Assembly: GCA_934095825.1 (NCBI GenBank) | Contig: CAKOKQ010000003.1 | Coordinates: 1-64,000 of the forward strand | Direction of reading: 5' to 3' | Length of the DNA stretch: 64,000 bases | Source: an uncultured Bacilli bacterium | GTDB taxonomy: Bacteria > Bacillota_I > Bacilli_A > RF39 > UBA660 | Shown: in pieces, positions 15,205-24,166 of the stretch | How positions within the stretch are numbered: the first letter of the stretch is position 1 | Layout: each line of letters opens with the position of its first letter | Program-made: the position numbers and the translations under genes | Notes under the pieces: model-generated | Seen by the model: only the letters and a program-made list of their open reading frames with translations | Told to the model about the DNA's origin: nothing | Databases searched by the model: none

Positions 15205-16347
15205 ATGAGAAAAAAAGAAACAGAAAAAAAGGTAGATAGTGGTTTAGAATTTTTAAAAGCCCTAAACCTAGTAACAGAAGAAAAAGGAATATCTAAAGAT
15301 TTAATTATTGAAGCAATGAAACAAGCCTTGATGACAGCCTATAAGAAAAATTATGATTCAAGAACCAATGTTCGTGTTGATTTTGATGAACTTACAGGTA
15401 AATTTAAAGTAATTAGTTACTATGTTGTTGTTGATGATTATATTGATTCAACTTATGAAACTGATGAAGAAGGAAACGAAGTAGAAATTCCGCCAGAGAT
15501 TAATCCTGATGCTCAGATGTTACTTGAAGAAGCTAAAGAAATTGATCCAGATATTAAAGTTGGCGATACAATCGAAAAAGAAGTAACTCCTCATGACTTT
15601 GGTCGCGTTGCAGCAGGTGCTGCTAAACAAGTTGTTACCCAAAGAATTAGAGAAGCCGAAAAAGAATCTATCGTTAACGAATTTGGGGATAAACAAGACG
15701 AAATGTTAGTAGGAATGCTTGCTATGGAAGACCAAAGAAACTATTATGTAGACTTTGGCCGTGCTCGTGGTATTTTACCAAAGAGTGAAATGATTCCGGA
15801 CGAAACTGTTAAGATGGGCTCACAAATTAAAGTCTATGTTACAAAAGTTGAAGCCGGCACTAAGGGACCACTTATTCTTCTATCTAGAAAACATTATGGC
15901 TTTGTCAAAAGATTATTTGAAAGTGAAATTCCCGAACTAGCCGATGGTACAGTAATTTTATACCAAGTAGCTAGAGAAGCAGGCGTTCGCTCTAAAGTAG
16001 CTGTTTACTCAACCAATGATAAAATCGATGCTATCGGTGCTTGTATCGGGGCTAGAGGTAGTAGAATTGGTAATATCTTAAAAGAACTTAATGGCGAAAA
16101 AGTTGACTTAGTTAAGTATAGTAATGACCCAGCTGAGTTCATTAAAAATGCCATGGCTCCTGCTAAAGATGTTATCGTATCTATTAAAGATGAAGAAAAG
16201 AAAGAAGCTCTTGCCATTGTAAACGAAGATAACTTAAAACTTGCTATTGGTCGTAAAGCTATTAATGTTAGATTAGCTAGTAAACTAACAAGATATAAAA
16301 TCGAAGTTAAAACCATGGAAGATATCCAAAAAGAAGGAAATAGATAA
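15205..16347 (+). CDS. nusA: Transcription termination/antitermination factor NusA
   Basis: A 380-residue NusA of the short Gram-positive form. It has an RNA-polymerase-binding N-terminal domain (1-130), an S1 domain (about 135-200), KH1 with IGARGSRI and KH2 with AIGRKAINVRLAS near the end. The acidic C-terminal repeats of proteobacteria are absent, as usual in Firmicutes. Its TAA overlaps the ylxR ATG by one base. Binds RNA polymerase and modulates pausing and termination. Confidence 0.96.
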   Translation: MRKKETEKKVDSGLEFLKALNLVTEEKGISKDLIIEAMKQALMTAYKKNYDSRTNVRVDFDELTGKFKVISYYVVVDDYIDSTYETDEEGNEVEIPPEINPDAQMLLEEAKEIDPDIKVGDTIEKEVTPHDFGRVAAGAAKQVVTQRIREAEKESIVNEFGDKQDEMLVGMLAMEDQRNYYVDFGRARGILPKSEMIPDETVKMGSQIKVYVTKVEAGTKGPLILLSRKHYGFVKRLFESEIPELADGTVILYQVAREAGVRSKVAVYSTNDKIDAIGACIGARGSRIGNILKELNGEKVDLVKYSNDPAEFIKNAMAPAKDVIVSIKDEEKKEALAIVNEDNLKLAIGRKAINVRLASKLTRYKIEVKTMEDIQKEGNR

Positions 16348-16598
16348 TGAAAAAAATTCCTTTGAGAATGTGTGTTGTTACAAGAAATAGGGAAGAAAAA
16401 AGAAATCTTTTAAGAATTGTAAAGACACCTGATGGCCAGATACAAGTTGATACAACTGGTAAATTAAACGGCAAAGGAGCTTATATTACAAAATCTAAAG
16501 AAGTTTTAGAACTAGCTAAAAAAAATAAAGCCTTAGATAGAGCTTTAGAAGTTGAAATACCAGCAAGTATTTATGAAGAAATAGAAAAAAATATATAA
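16347..16598 (+). CDS. ylxR: YlxR-family nucleoid/RNA-binding protein
   Basis: An 83-residue DUF448 protein. PLRMCVVTRNREEKRNLLRIV and GRGAYI-like KGAYI are the family signature. It starts on the last base of the nusA stop codon. The L7Ae-like gene (ylxQ) that often sits between ylxR and infB in Bacilli is absent here. Confidence 0.9.
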   Translation: MKKIPLRMCVVTRNREEKRNLLRIVKTPDGQIQVDTTGKLNGKGAYITKSKEVLELAKKNKALDRALEVEIPASIYEEIEKNI

Positions 16599-16615
16599 GA
16601 AAGAGGTGGTACTTT

Positions 16616-18730
16616 ATGATGACTGTTAAAGAATATGCAAATGACACCAATCATACAGTTGCTGAAATTTTAAAAAAGTGTGAAGAATTAGGAATTAAAG
16701 TAAAAAGTGGTGATTCTGAGCTTTCCGAAGACGATATTATCATTTTAGATAATGCTATTAACCTAATATCAACTGCTGATGATACATCACTAGAGGAAGA
16801 AGATGTTATTGATGAAGCCGTAGAAGACATTATGGAAACAGCAAATATCAAAAAATCTTACCAATCTGGTGATAAAAAGCAAAAATTAAAAAAGAAAAGT
16901 GAAATAGCCTCTTCCAAAGCGGAATTCTTAAATAAAAGAAAAGAAATGTATAAAAATAAATCTAAATTAAAGAAGAATGCTAAAGAAGATAATATTATTT
17001 TATACCATGAGAATATGACAGTTGGCGCTTTAGCCGAGGCAATCGGTTGCAGTGCTGCTAACCTAATTACAAAATTAATGACTAATGGTATTATGTCAAA
17101 CTTAACTATGCCAATTAGTTTTGAAGATGCCGAGGTTGTATCATTAGAATATAATAAAGTGTTGAAAAGAGATACTACTCAAGATATTACTAACTTTGAA
17201 GAATACGAAATTGTTGATTCTAAAGAAGATTTAGTAAAAAGACCTCCTGTTGTTACAATTATGGGTCATGTTGATCATGGTAAAACAACTTTATTAGATA
17301 CAATTCGTCATTCCAAAGTTGTTTCAACTGAATCGGGTGGTATAACTCAAGCGATTGGGGCTTACCAAATTATCCACAATGGCGAACCGATAACATTTAT
17401 TGATACCCCAGGGCATGCCGCATTTACAGCTATGCGTGCTCGTGGTACTAGTGTAACGGATATTGTAATTATCATTGTAGCTGCTGATGATGGCGTTATG
17501 CCTCAAACTAAGGAAGCAATTGACCATGCTAAAGCTGCTAAAGTACCTATTATCGTTGCTGTTAATAAAATGGATAAACCTGATGCCAATCCAAATAAAG
17601 TTATGGAAGAAATGGCGGCTTTAAATATTACTCCAGAAGAATGGGGTGGCGAATATCCGTTTGTTAAAATTTCTGCACAAACTGGTCAAAATATAGATGA
17701 GTTATTAGAAACTATTCTTGCTACTGCCGAAATGCTAGATTTAAAAGCTAATCCAAACAGATATGCTGTAGGTTCGGTAATTGAATCTAAATTAGATAAA
17801 CATGTTGGTGGCGTTGCATCTATCCTTATCCAAAATGGTACATTAAGAATTGGCGATCCAATTGTTATTGGTACTAACTATGGTAAAGTAAGAACTATGA
17901 AAAATGACTTAGGTCAAGATGTTGTAAGTGCTGGACCTTCCACTCCCGTTGAAATTACTGGTCTTCAAGGCAATCCAGAAGCAGGCGATAAATTTATGAG
18001 TTTTGAATCTGAAACGCAAGCAAAAGAAGTAGCTGAAAAGCGCAAATTAATTGCCCGTGATCAAAAATTCAAAAAAGAAAATATCTCTTTAGACTCCTTA
18101 TTCCAAGCAATTGATGAAGGTACAAAAGAAATTAATATCATCTTAAAAACCGATGTTAAAGGTAGTGAAGAAGCCTTAAAAAATTCATTACAAAAAATTG
18201 AAGTTAAAGGTATTAAAATTAATATCATCAGAAGTGATATTGGAACAATTACGGAGAGCGATGTTGTTTTAGCAAACGCTTCTAATGCAATAATTATTGG
18301 TTTTAATGTTGCCCCATCTCCTCAAACTAAAGATATGGCTAAAGAATATAGTGTTGATATTCGTTTATATAATATTATTTATAAAGCTATCGAAGATATG
18401 GAAGCGGCTATGCAAGGTATGCTGGATCCAGAATTCGAAGAAAAAGTCTTTGGTCGCGCCGAAGTTCGTAAAATATTTACCTTCTCTAAAGTTGGCAAAA
18501 TCGCTGGTTCATATGTAACTGACGGTTTAATCAAGAGTAATTCTAAAATTCGTGTTATCCGTGATGGTATCGTTATTCATGATGGTAACATTGCCGGTTT
18601 ACAAAGAGGTAAAGATTCGGTTAAAGAAGTTAAAAAAGGTTTTGAATGTGGTATCACTTTAGAATCTTATAGCGATTTAAAAGAGGGCGATATTTTAGAA
18701 AGTTACGACATGGTTGAGGTAAAAAAATGA
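16616..18730 (+). CDS. infB: Translation initiation factor IF-2
   Basis: A 704-residue IF-2 that places fMet-tRNA on the 30S subunit in a GTP-dependent way. It has an IF2_N-like DNA-binding fold at 1-45, a charged linker, a second IF2_N segment, the G domain with GHVDHGKT (about 217-224), DTPGH (about 262) and NKMD (about 315), and C-terminal beta-barrel and fMet-tRNA binding domains. AGAGGTGGT precedes the ATG. It overlaps rbfA by four bases. Confidence 0.97.
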   Translation: MMTVKEYANDTNHTVAEILKKCEELGIKVKSGDSELSEDDIIILDNAINLISTADDTSLEEEDVIDEAVEDIMETANIKKSYQSGDKKQKLKKKSEIASSKAEFLNKRKEMYKNKSKLKKNAKEDNIILYHENMTVGALAEAIGCSAANLITKLMTNGIMSNLTMPISFEDAEVVSLEYNKVLKRDTTQDITNFEEYEIVDSKEDLVKRPPVVTIMGHVDHGKTTLLDTIRHSKVVSTESGGITQAIGAYQIIHNGEPITFIDTPGHAAFTAMRARGTSVTDIVIIIVAADDGVMPQTKEAIDHAKAAKVPIIVAVNKMDKPDANPNKVMEEMAALNITPEEWGGEYPFVKISAQTGQNIDELLETILATAEMLDLKANPNRYAVGSVIESKLDKHVGGVASILIQNGTLRIGDPIVIGTNYGKVRTMKNDLGQDVVSAGPSTPVEITGLQGNPEAGDKFMSFESETQAKEVAEKRKLIARDQKFKKENISLDSLFQAIDEGTKEINIILKTDVKGSEEALKNSLQKIEVKGIKINIIRSDIGTITESDVVLANASNAIIIGFNVAPSPQTKDMAKEYSVDIRLYNIIYKAIEDMEAAMQGMLDPEFEEKVFGRAEVRKIFTFSKVGKIAGSYVTDGLIKSNSKIRVIRDGIVIHDGNIAGLQRGKDSVKEVKKGFECGITLESYSDLKEGDILESYDMVEVKK

Positions 18731-19080
18731 ACCAAGTAAAACAAAAAAGAATATCTAGTAATATTCAAAAAGCCCTATGTGAAATAATTTTAGAGGAAAG
18801 TCGCGATTCTATTTTAAAAGCGATAACTATTACAGCTTGCGAAGTAACTAATGACTTATCTTTTTGCAAAGTTTATTTTACTAGCTTAGAACAAGATGAC
18901 CATAAAACTCTAGAAAAAGAACTTAACGACAGCACAGCAAAATACTTGCGTGGTCGTTTATCTTCGAAAATTGAAATTCGTAATACACCAGAATTAATCT
19001 TTAAATATGATGAGTCCATTGAATATGGCAACAATATTGAAAAAATTTTGGCTAATATCCATAAGGAAGAACAAAAATGA
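18727..19080 (+). CDS. rbfA: Ribosome-binding factor A
   Basis: A 117-residue KH-type protein needed for late 30S assembly and 16S rRNA 5'-end processing. Seen are the RISSNIQKALCEIILEE N-terminus, VTNDLSFCKVYFTS and RTPEL-like RNTPELIFKYDESIEYG. Joined by ATGA overlaps to infB before and truB after. Confidence 0.94.
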   Translation: MNQVKQKRISSNIQKALCEIILEESRDSILKAITITACEVTNDLSFCKVYFTSLEQDDHKTLEKELNDSTAKYLRGRLSSKIEIRNTPELIFKYDESIEYGNNIEKILANIHKEEQK

Positions 19081-19931
19081 TTATAAATGTATGTAAAGAA
19101 AAAAATATGACTTCGCGTGATGTCGTAAACATAATATCTAAACATTTACATACCAAGAAAGTAGGACACACAGGAACACTAGATCCTCTAGCAACTGGTG
19201 TCCTTCTTGTTTGCACAGACCGCGATACTAAATTAGTCGACATTTTAACTTCTAAAACAAAAGAATACATTGCTACTATGCGATTAGGAATTCAAACTGA
19301 TACTGGCGATATTACAGGTAATATTATAAAGAAAGCTTCATTTAGAGTAAATAAAGAACAAATTATTCAAACTTTAAATAGCTTTTTAGGTCAAAGCACC
19401 CAGACCGTTCCTATATACTCGGCTGTTAAAATTAATGGTAAAAAGCTATATGAATATGCAAGAAATGGAAAAGAAGTAACCTTACCAACTAGAGAAATTA
19501 CGATATCTAATATTGAACTTATAGATTTTCATGATAATTTAATCAAATTTAAGGTAACCGTTTCTAAAGGAACTTATATTCGGAGTTTAATTGAGGATAT
19601 AGGAAAGAAATTGGAAACGGTTGCTACAATGGAAGATTTAGTTAGAACCAAACAAGGCTCTTATAAGATTGAAGATTCATATACTTTAGATGATATTAAA
19701 AATGATAATTACAAATCAATTCCTTTAAAAACAGTATTACAAGATTATCCGTCTTATGAATTAAATGCTAATGAATACTTTAAAGTTAAAAATGGTAGCA
19801 AAATGTCATTAAATTTAGATGACAAAATAGTAACTTTATTATATAATAATAAACCGATTGCTTTATATAAGAAAGAAAACGACATTTATCGTGTTTATAA
19901 AATGCTAGAAATTAGCACGGAAAACAATTAG
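19077..19931 (+). CDS. truB: tRNA pseudouridine-55 synthase TruB
   Basis: A 284-residue pseudouridine synthase that modifies U55 in the T loop of tRNAs. The catalytic Asp lies in GHTGTLDPLATGVL (about residues 35-48). SKTKEYIATMRLGIQTDTGD and VSKGTYIRSLIEDIG are also diagnostic. The N-terminus is short, starting at MIINVCKEKNMTSRDVV, with no loss of the core. Last gene of the nusA-infB operon proper. Confidence 0.95.
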   Translation: MIINVCKEKNMTSRDVVNIISKHLHTKKVGHTGTLDPLATGVLLVCTDRDTKLVDILTSKTKEYIATMRLGIQTDTGDITGNIIKKASFRVNKEQIIQTLNSFLGQSTQTVPIYSAVKINGKKLYEYARNGKEVTLPTREITISNIELIDFHDNLIKFKVTVSKGTYIRSLIEDIGKKLETVATMEDLVRTKQGSYKIEDSYTLDDIKNDNYKSIPLKTVLQDYPSYELNANEYFKVKNGSKMSLNLDDKIVTLLYNNKPIALYKKENDIYRVYKMLEISTENN

Positions 19932-19977
19932 CTAAAAGCAAAAAATTATATAAAGCGTAATTTTAGGGGGCTTAATT

Positions 19978-20346
19978 ATGTTTATATTTAATAAAGAACA
20001 ATTTAACAATTTTATTGAATACTTATATTTGGTAAGTGCAACTCATTATTATACCGATAATTATGGTAATATTAGAACCCAAAGTGAAAGAGTAGTTGTG
20101 CGTTTTTCACCACATTCTAATCATTACGGAATTGTTAGAAAAAATAAACCCGATACTGATGTTATTGTTGTTGATGAAAATTCTAACTTAGAAAGTATTG
20201 TTGCTAAAATCGATGGTGAAGCTTATTTAGTCAATCGCCAAGACTTAAATTATGAAAATTATACTAATTATGATGTATTAAATGAATTATATCCAAATGA
20301 TAAAAACAAAAATAAAGGTTTAGGCTTATTTAGAAAAGCTGCTTAA
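19978..20346 (+). CDS. Conserved-looking hypothetical protein
   Basis: A 122-residue soluble protein that I do not recognise. It has no signal, membrane segment or cysteine cluster, is rich in Tyr and Asn, and ends in a basic GLGLFRKAA tail. A very strong AGGGGG ribosome site lies 10 bases before the ATG. It follows truB by 46 bases with no terminator between and ends within the terminator, so it is probably the last cistron of the infB operon. Confidence 0.7.
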   Translation: MFIFNKEQFNNFIEYLYLVSATHYYTDNYGNIRTQSERVVVRFSPHSNHYGIVRKNKPDTDVIVVDENSNLESIVAKIDGEAYLVNRQDLNYENYTNYDVLNELYPNDKNKNKGLGLFRKAA

Positions 20347-20360
20347 GAAACCTTTTTTTA
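20314..20360 (+). terminator. Terminator of the infB operon
   Basis: AAAGGTTT (20314-20321, inside the last codons) pairs with AAACCTTT (20348-20355) over a 26-base loop, followed by TTTTATTTT. Confidence 0.6.
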
Positions 20361-20512
20361 TTTTGATCTTTTAAAACTAGCAGAAATTGTCTTTGCTAAT
20401 CCCTTTAAAAAACCTTAAATTCTTAATTAAAATAAAAATAATCATTTAAAAGAATTAAATTTAATAAGATTAATAAAAAGATAAATGTCAAAAGTAATAA
20501 AAATAGTAAAAC

Positions 20513-20547
20513 AAAAAAACTTGAAGAACCAAATGTCTCCAAGTTTT
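20513..20547 (-). terminator. Terminator of rpmB
   Basis: On the minus strand AAAACTTG and CAAGTTTT form an eight-pair stem with a 16-base loop, followed by more T residues. It lies 23 bases past the L28 stop codon. Confidence 0.75.
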
Positions 20548-20569
20548 AATTGATTTAAAAAACTATTAA

Positions 20570-20737
20570 TTAGTTAGCCTTTAGAATAGTTCTAGCTTCT
20601 CTTGCAGAAGTTTTAATTTTAACGCCATTAACAGTAATAGTAATCATATTTGGTTTTTGAAAATGATTAGTCTTATTAAGAGCGTGGCTTCTTCTATTCA
20701 TAGATTTTGGTTTTTTATTTGTAATTTTAACAGCCAT
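20570..20737 (-). CDS. rpmB: Ribosomal protein bL28 (short, zinc-free form)
   Basis: A 55-residue protein. RRSHALNKTNHFQKPNMITI is the L28 core, preceded by KPKSMN and ending KIKTSAREARTILKAN. No Cys pairs are present, so it is the C-minus form that does not bind zinc. AGGAGG ends 9 bases before the ATG on the minus strand. It is transcribed alone, divergent from cca. Confidence 0.9.
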   Translation of the reverse strand: MAVKITNKKPKSMNRRSHALNKTNHFQKPNMITITVNGVKIKTSAREARTILKAN

Positions 20738-20770
20738 GAGTATTCCTCCTTTTGTTCATTTGTCTAGTAA

Positions 20771-20800
20771 ATTCTACCATAAGAAGTGGTACATTGTCAA
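20771..20800 (-). promoter_or_regulatory. Consensus promoter of rpmB
   Basis: On the minus strand TTGACA (20800-20795), 18 bases, TAGAAT (20776-20771) with TG in the extended -10 position. It is one of the strongest-looking promoters in the window. Confidence 0.8.
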
Positions 20801-20806
20801 ATAAAA

Positions 20807-20815
20807 TGTTATAAT
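20807..20815 (+). promoter_or_regulatory. Extended -10 promoter of cca
   Basis: TG, T, TATAAT, overlapping the back-to-back rpmB promoter region, 17 bases before the cca ATG. The leader would be very short. Confidence 0.6.
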
Positions 20816-20831
20816 ACACCTAGGAGATATA

Positions 20832-21926
20832 ATGGATACAAAGATTTTTAATATACTAAATTTACTTGAAGAAAATAACTATGAAAGTTATATAGTTGGA
20901 GGTTATGTAAGAGACTTTATATTAAATAAAAAAAGTTACGATATTGACATCGCCACATCAGCAACCGTTAAAGAAATGAGTAACTTTTTAAACGGGAATG
21001 CCAGCAGTGCTCATTATGGTGCTTTAAAAATTAATAATCCTCCCTATAATATAGATATAACGACTTTTAGAAGAGAACTTTCCTATCAAAAACGCAATCC
21101 CACCGTTTGCTACATTAAAGATGTTAAAGAAGATATATTAAGGCGTGATTTTACCATCAACGCTATTCTTATGGATAAAAATGGTAATATCATAGATTAT
21201 TTAGGAGGAATACAGGATATTAGGGATAAAAAAATAAAATGTATTGGTAATCCCAACGAAAAATTTCAAGATGACCCTTTGCGAATGCTAAGAGCCTTGC
21301 GTTTTCATGCCACTTTGGGTTTTAATATTGAACCCGCTACCTTAAATGCCATCAAAAAATATAAAGAACTTTTAAGCACTTTATCCAAAACAAGAATAAA
21401 AAGCGAGTTTGATAAAATTTTGTTGAGTACCAATGCTGTTAAAGCCATGGACTATATGAAAAAATTAGGTATCTTAAAAATCTTAGATATTAATTATAAA
21501 AAGATAGTAAAAGTTGATGATTTATGCGGAATGTATGCTCAAATTGACTTAGCGGCAGACTTTCCATTTACAAAAAAAGAGCAAAGTAACATAAAAACTA
21601 TTCAAAAAATTTTAAAATATGGTAAGATAGATAATACTGTTATATATGAACACGGCTTGTATTTTGCCATGATTACTGGTTTAATTAAAGGGAAAAAAAG
21701 AACAGCTATTGTTAAACAAGAAAAAAATATTCCCATTCATAATCGCAAAGAGATAAATATTACCTTTGATGAATTAATTAACCTTGGTATTCCAAAAAAT
21801 AAAATCAATGCCGTATATACAATCTTAGAAAATTTAATTCTTAAAAACAAAATTAAAAATGATAAAAATCATCTAACCCATTATGTTTTAAAGAATAAAA
21901 AGGTGTGGTGTCCGTGCAAAACTTAA
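20832..21926 (+). CDS. cca: CCA tRNA nucleotidyltransferase / poly(A) polymerase family
   Basis: A 364-residue class II nucleotidyltransferase predicted to add or repair the 3' CCA end of tRNAs. Motifs are GGYVRD (residues about 22-27), the metal-binding DIDIATSA, RRDFTINAI and DDPLRMLRALRF. It lacks an HD domain at its C-terminus. AGGAG lies just before the ATG. Its end overlaps the dnaD gene. Confidence 0.93.
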   Translation: MDTKIFNILNLLEENNYESYIVGGYVRDFILNKKSYDIDIATSATVKEMSNFLNGNASSAHYGALKINNPPYNIDITTFRRELSYQKRNPTVCYIKDVKEDILRRDFTINAILMDKNGNIIDYLGGIQDIRDKKIKCIGNPNEKFQDDPLRMLRALRFHATLGFNIEPATLNAIKKYKELLSTLSKTRIKSEFDKILLSTNAVKAMDYMKKLGILKILDINYKKIVKVDDLCGMYAQIDLAADFPFTKKEQSNIKTIQKILKYGKIDNTVIYEHGLYFAMITGLIKGKKRTAIVKQEKNIPIHNRKEINITFDELINLGIPKNKINAVYTILENLILKNKIKNDKNHLTHYVLKNKKVWCPCKT

Positions 21927-22573
21927 ATGATATTTTAAAAGCTAATAGTTTAAGCATTAATGAACTTTTAATTCAAAATATGGATAAAAATTTGACTTTA
22001 AAAGACTTTTTAGTCTTTTTAAAACTTTTAAATACTTCTTGTGAATGTTTTGATTGCTCTAAAATTGCTAAAAATTTAGGACTAACAGAAGAAGATGTTA
22101 TGACTTCTTTTAATAATTTGATTGTTAAAGGTTTTATTGAATATAAAACTATTAGAGAAAATGGAATGATTAAAGAAATTATTTCTCTTGATAAATTTTA
22201 TAATAGTATTGCTCTAAAACTAGCTAATCAAAATAAAAAAGAAGTATCTAATAATATCTATGATATTTTTCAAAAAGAGTTAGTGCGTAGTCTTTCCCCA
22301 ACGGAATATGAATATATCAATAATTGGTTAGAGAAAGGACTTAGCGAAAACTTAATTATTGGCGCTTTAAAAGAAGCTGTCTTAAGTGGTGTTAAAAACT
22401 TTCGTTATATAGATAGAGTGTTATTTGATTGGCAAAAGAAAGGTTATCGTAGTATGAATGATGTGGAAGCTGCTAAGAAAAAAATAACAAATGTCCCTGA
22501 AGAAATAAGTTCTAATAACGATACTAATCCTGAATATTTTGACTACGATTGGTTAAATGATGATGACGAATAG
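21914..22573 (+). CDS. dnaD: DnaD-domain replication initiation protein
   Basis: A 219-residue protein with an N-terminal winged-helix part (about 1-95, MTSFNNLIVKGFIEYK) and a C-terminal DnaD-like domain (about 115-185) with RSLSPTEYEYINNWLEKGLSENLI and the closing FRYIDRVLFDWQKKGYRS, the YxxxIxxxW pattern of the family. DnaD helps load helicase at oriC and in PriA restart in Bacillus. The GTG at 21914 is preferred: AAGGTG is eight bases upstream. It overlaps cca and nth, as in the dnaD-nth pair of Bacilli. Confidence 0.88.
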   Translation: MQNLNDILKANSLSINELLIQNMDKNLTLKDFLVFLKLLNTSCECFDCSKIAKNLGLTEEDVMTSFNNLIVKGFIEYKTIRENGMIKEIISLDKFYNSIALKLANQNKKEVSNNIYDIFQKELVRSLSPTEYEYINNWLEKGLSENLIIGALKEAVLSGVKNFRYIDRVLFDWQKKGYRSMNDVEAAKKKITNVPEEISSNNDTNPEYFDYDWLNDDDE

Positions 22574-23210
22574 AACTAAAGATATTTTAGACAAATTAGA
22601 TGAATTAATTCCAAATCCGCGCTGCGAATTAGAATATACCAAACCATATGAATTATTAATTGCCACGGTTTTATCGGCTCAATGTACTGATGCAAGAGTT
22701 AATCAAGTAACCAAAGTCCTTTGGCAAAAGCATTCTTTACAAACATTAAGCCGTGCTTCTTTAAAAGAAATTGAAAGTATTATATATCCAGTTGGAACTT
22801 ATCATAATAAAGCTTATTATATTAAAGAAATTGCTACCCGTTTGTTAGAGGACTATAATGGTGAGGTTCCTAACGACTTTAATTATCTTTTAACTCTATC
22901 AGGTGTCGGCAGGAAGACCGCTAATGTAGTACTATCTAATATTTTTGATGTGCCAAGTATTGCCGTTGATACCCATGTTTACAGAACATCACATCGTCTT
23001 GGCCTTGTTAAGTCCGCGTCTGATGTTTATCAAACCGAGCAAGAATTAATGAAAAAAGTGCCAAAAGAAAAATGGAGTCGCCTTCATCATCAATTAGTCC
23101 TATTTGGTCGTTATACTTGTAAGTCAGTAAATCCAATTTGTGATAATTGTAATCTAAAGGCTTATTGTAAAGATTATAAAAAACAAAAAGAAAAAAAGTC
23201 TAAAACTTAA
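22557..23210 (+). CDS. nth: Endonuclease III
   Basis: A 217-residue DNA glycosylase/AP lyase for oxidised pyrimidines. The helix-hairpin-helix LSGVGRKTANVVLSN carries the catalytic Lys and is followed by the Asp of AVDTHVYR. A C-terminal four-Cys cluster (CKSVNPICDNCNLKAYC) would hold the 4Fe-4S centre. Three adjacent ATG codons could each be the start. It overlaps dnaD by 17 bases. Confidence 0.95.
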   Translation: MMMTNRTKDILDKLDELIPNPRCELEYTKPYELLIATVLSAQCTDARVNQVTKVLWQKHSLQTLSRASLKEIESIIYPVGTYHNKAYYIKEIATRLLEDYNGEVPNDFNYLLTLSGVGRKTANVVLSNIFDVPSIAVDTHVYRTSHRLGLVKSASDVYQTEQELMKKVPKEKWSRLHHQLVLFGRYTCKSVNPICDNCNLKAYCKDYKKQKEKKSKT

Positions 23211-23332
23211 AAAATATCTAAGTAGAATGTTAAAAAAGAGATTAAAAAGGTATCTAAAAAAAGATAGCTAAAAATCTAGAATTATCCAAATGGATACAGA
23301 AAAATTCAATATAAAAGAAAGGGATTATCCTT

Positions 23333-23629
23333 ATGGAAGAAGAAATTAACCGTTATAAAACAATCATTGGCGCTTATTATGGTGTCATGCTAATGGACGA
23401 ATATCCTCTTAAAGCCTATGTCTTAAAAAACATTGAAAACTTAGCTGCAAATTATTTAAAAGATAAAAATATTAAGGCTGATGATATAAAAAGTTTCATA
23501 AGAGATAAAGTATCTAAAAAAGTGAAATTACAAGACGCTTTATATATCTTAAATGAACTAGATGAAGATAAAGAATTATTACATTTAATAAAGAAAAAAA
23601 TCCGAAAATTAGAAAGTGAGAATGAGTAA
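23333..23629 (+). CDS. Small helical hypothetical protein
   Basis: A 98-residue charged, probably all-helical soluble protein of unknown family. AAAGGG lies nine bases before the ATG but may partly pair with ATCCTT next to it. It ends two bases before cutA, so the two are coupled. I cannot name a function. Confidence 0.65.
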   Translation: MEEEINRYKTIIGAYYGVMLMDEYPLKAYVLKNIENLAANYLKDKNIKADDIKSFIRDKVSKKVKLQDALYILNELDEDKELLHLIKKKIRKLESENE

Positions 23630-23631
23630 AA

Positions 23632-23961
23632 ATGATTGATGAATATTGTATGATTGAAATTGCCTTTGACGATTTAGAAGAAACTAAAAGAACTATTAAA
23701 GCCTTGTTAGACGAAAAATTAGTCAGTAGTTGTCAAATGATTGAAAGCCAGTCCACTTGGCTATGGCATCAAGAAATTGAAGCTGCTAAAGAATATTTAG
23801 TGTTTGTTAAAACTAAGAAAAATTTATCAACTAAGATTTATAATGTTGTGCGTAAATATCATAGCTACGAAACTTTTGAATTTGCTATCATGCCTATTAC
23901 CAGTACTAGTCGTAACTATTTATCTTGGATAAATAATGAAGTAAGAGGCAAAGAGTATTAA
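23632..23961 (+). CDS. cutA: Divalent-cation tolerance protein CutA
   Basis: A 109-residue trimeric ferredoxin-like CutA1 protein. LVSSCQMIESQSTWLWHQEI matches the family LAACVNI..YWW.G.I motif and YHSYETFEFAIMPI matches HPYE.PEI.A.P. CutA is linked to copper tolerance in E. coli, but its true role is unsettled. Followed by a terminator. Confidence 0.88.
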   Translation: MIDEYCMIEIAFDDLEETKRTIKALLDEKLVSSCQMIESQSTWLWHQEIEAAKEYLVFVKTKKNLSTKIYNVVRKYHSYETFEFAIMPITSTSRNYLSWINNEVRGKEY

Positions 23962-24001
23962 ATATAAAAAATCCTAAAATCAAAATGTAAAACTATTAAT
24001 T

Positions 24002-24029
24002 AACCTCCAATTTAAGTGAGGTTTTTTTG
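24002..24029 (+). terminator. Terminator after cutA
   Basis: AACCTC and GAGGTT form a six-pair stem with a ten-base loop, followed by seven T residues. Confidence 0.8.
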
Positions 24030-24052
24030 TTTTTACAAAAGTAAATAGAAAA

Positions 24053-24080
24053 TTTAGACAATTAAATAGATTTGTCTAAA
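24053..24080. promoter_or_regulatory. Candidate operator upstream of the oleate hydratase gene
   Basis: TTTAGACAA (24053-24061) and TTGTCTAAA (24072-24080) are perfect nine-base inverted arms with a ten-base spacer, 27 bases upstream of the -35. Size and symmetry suit a TetR-type dimer, and a TetR gene follows ohyA. No copy is seen before the tetR gene itself. Confidence 0.45.
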
Positions 24081-24107
24081 AATAATACACCACCTAAAAA
24101 TTGTTTA

Positions 24108-24135
24108 TTGTATAAAATGATCAAAGATGTATAAT
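24108..24135 (+). promoter_or_regulatory. Promoter of the oleate hydratase gene
   Basis: TTGTAT (24108-24113), 16 bases, TATAAT (24130-24135), followed by GGAGG at 24155-24159 and the ATG at 24167. Confidence 0.7.
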
Positions 24136-24166
24136 TCTAATTATAGAAAATAAAGGAGGAATTATT

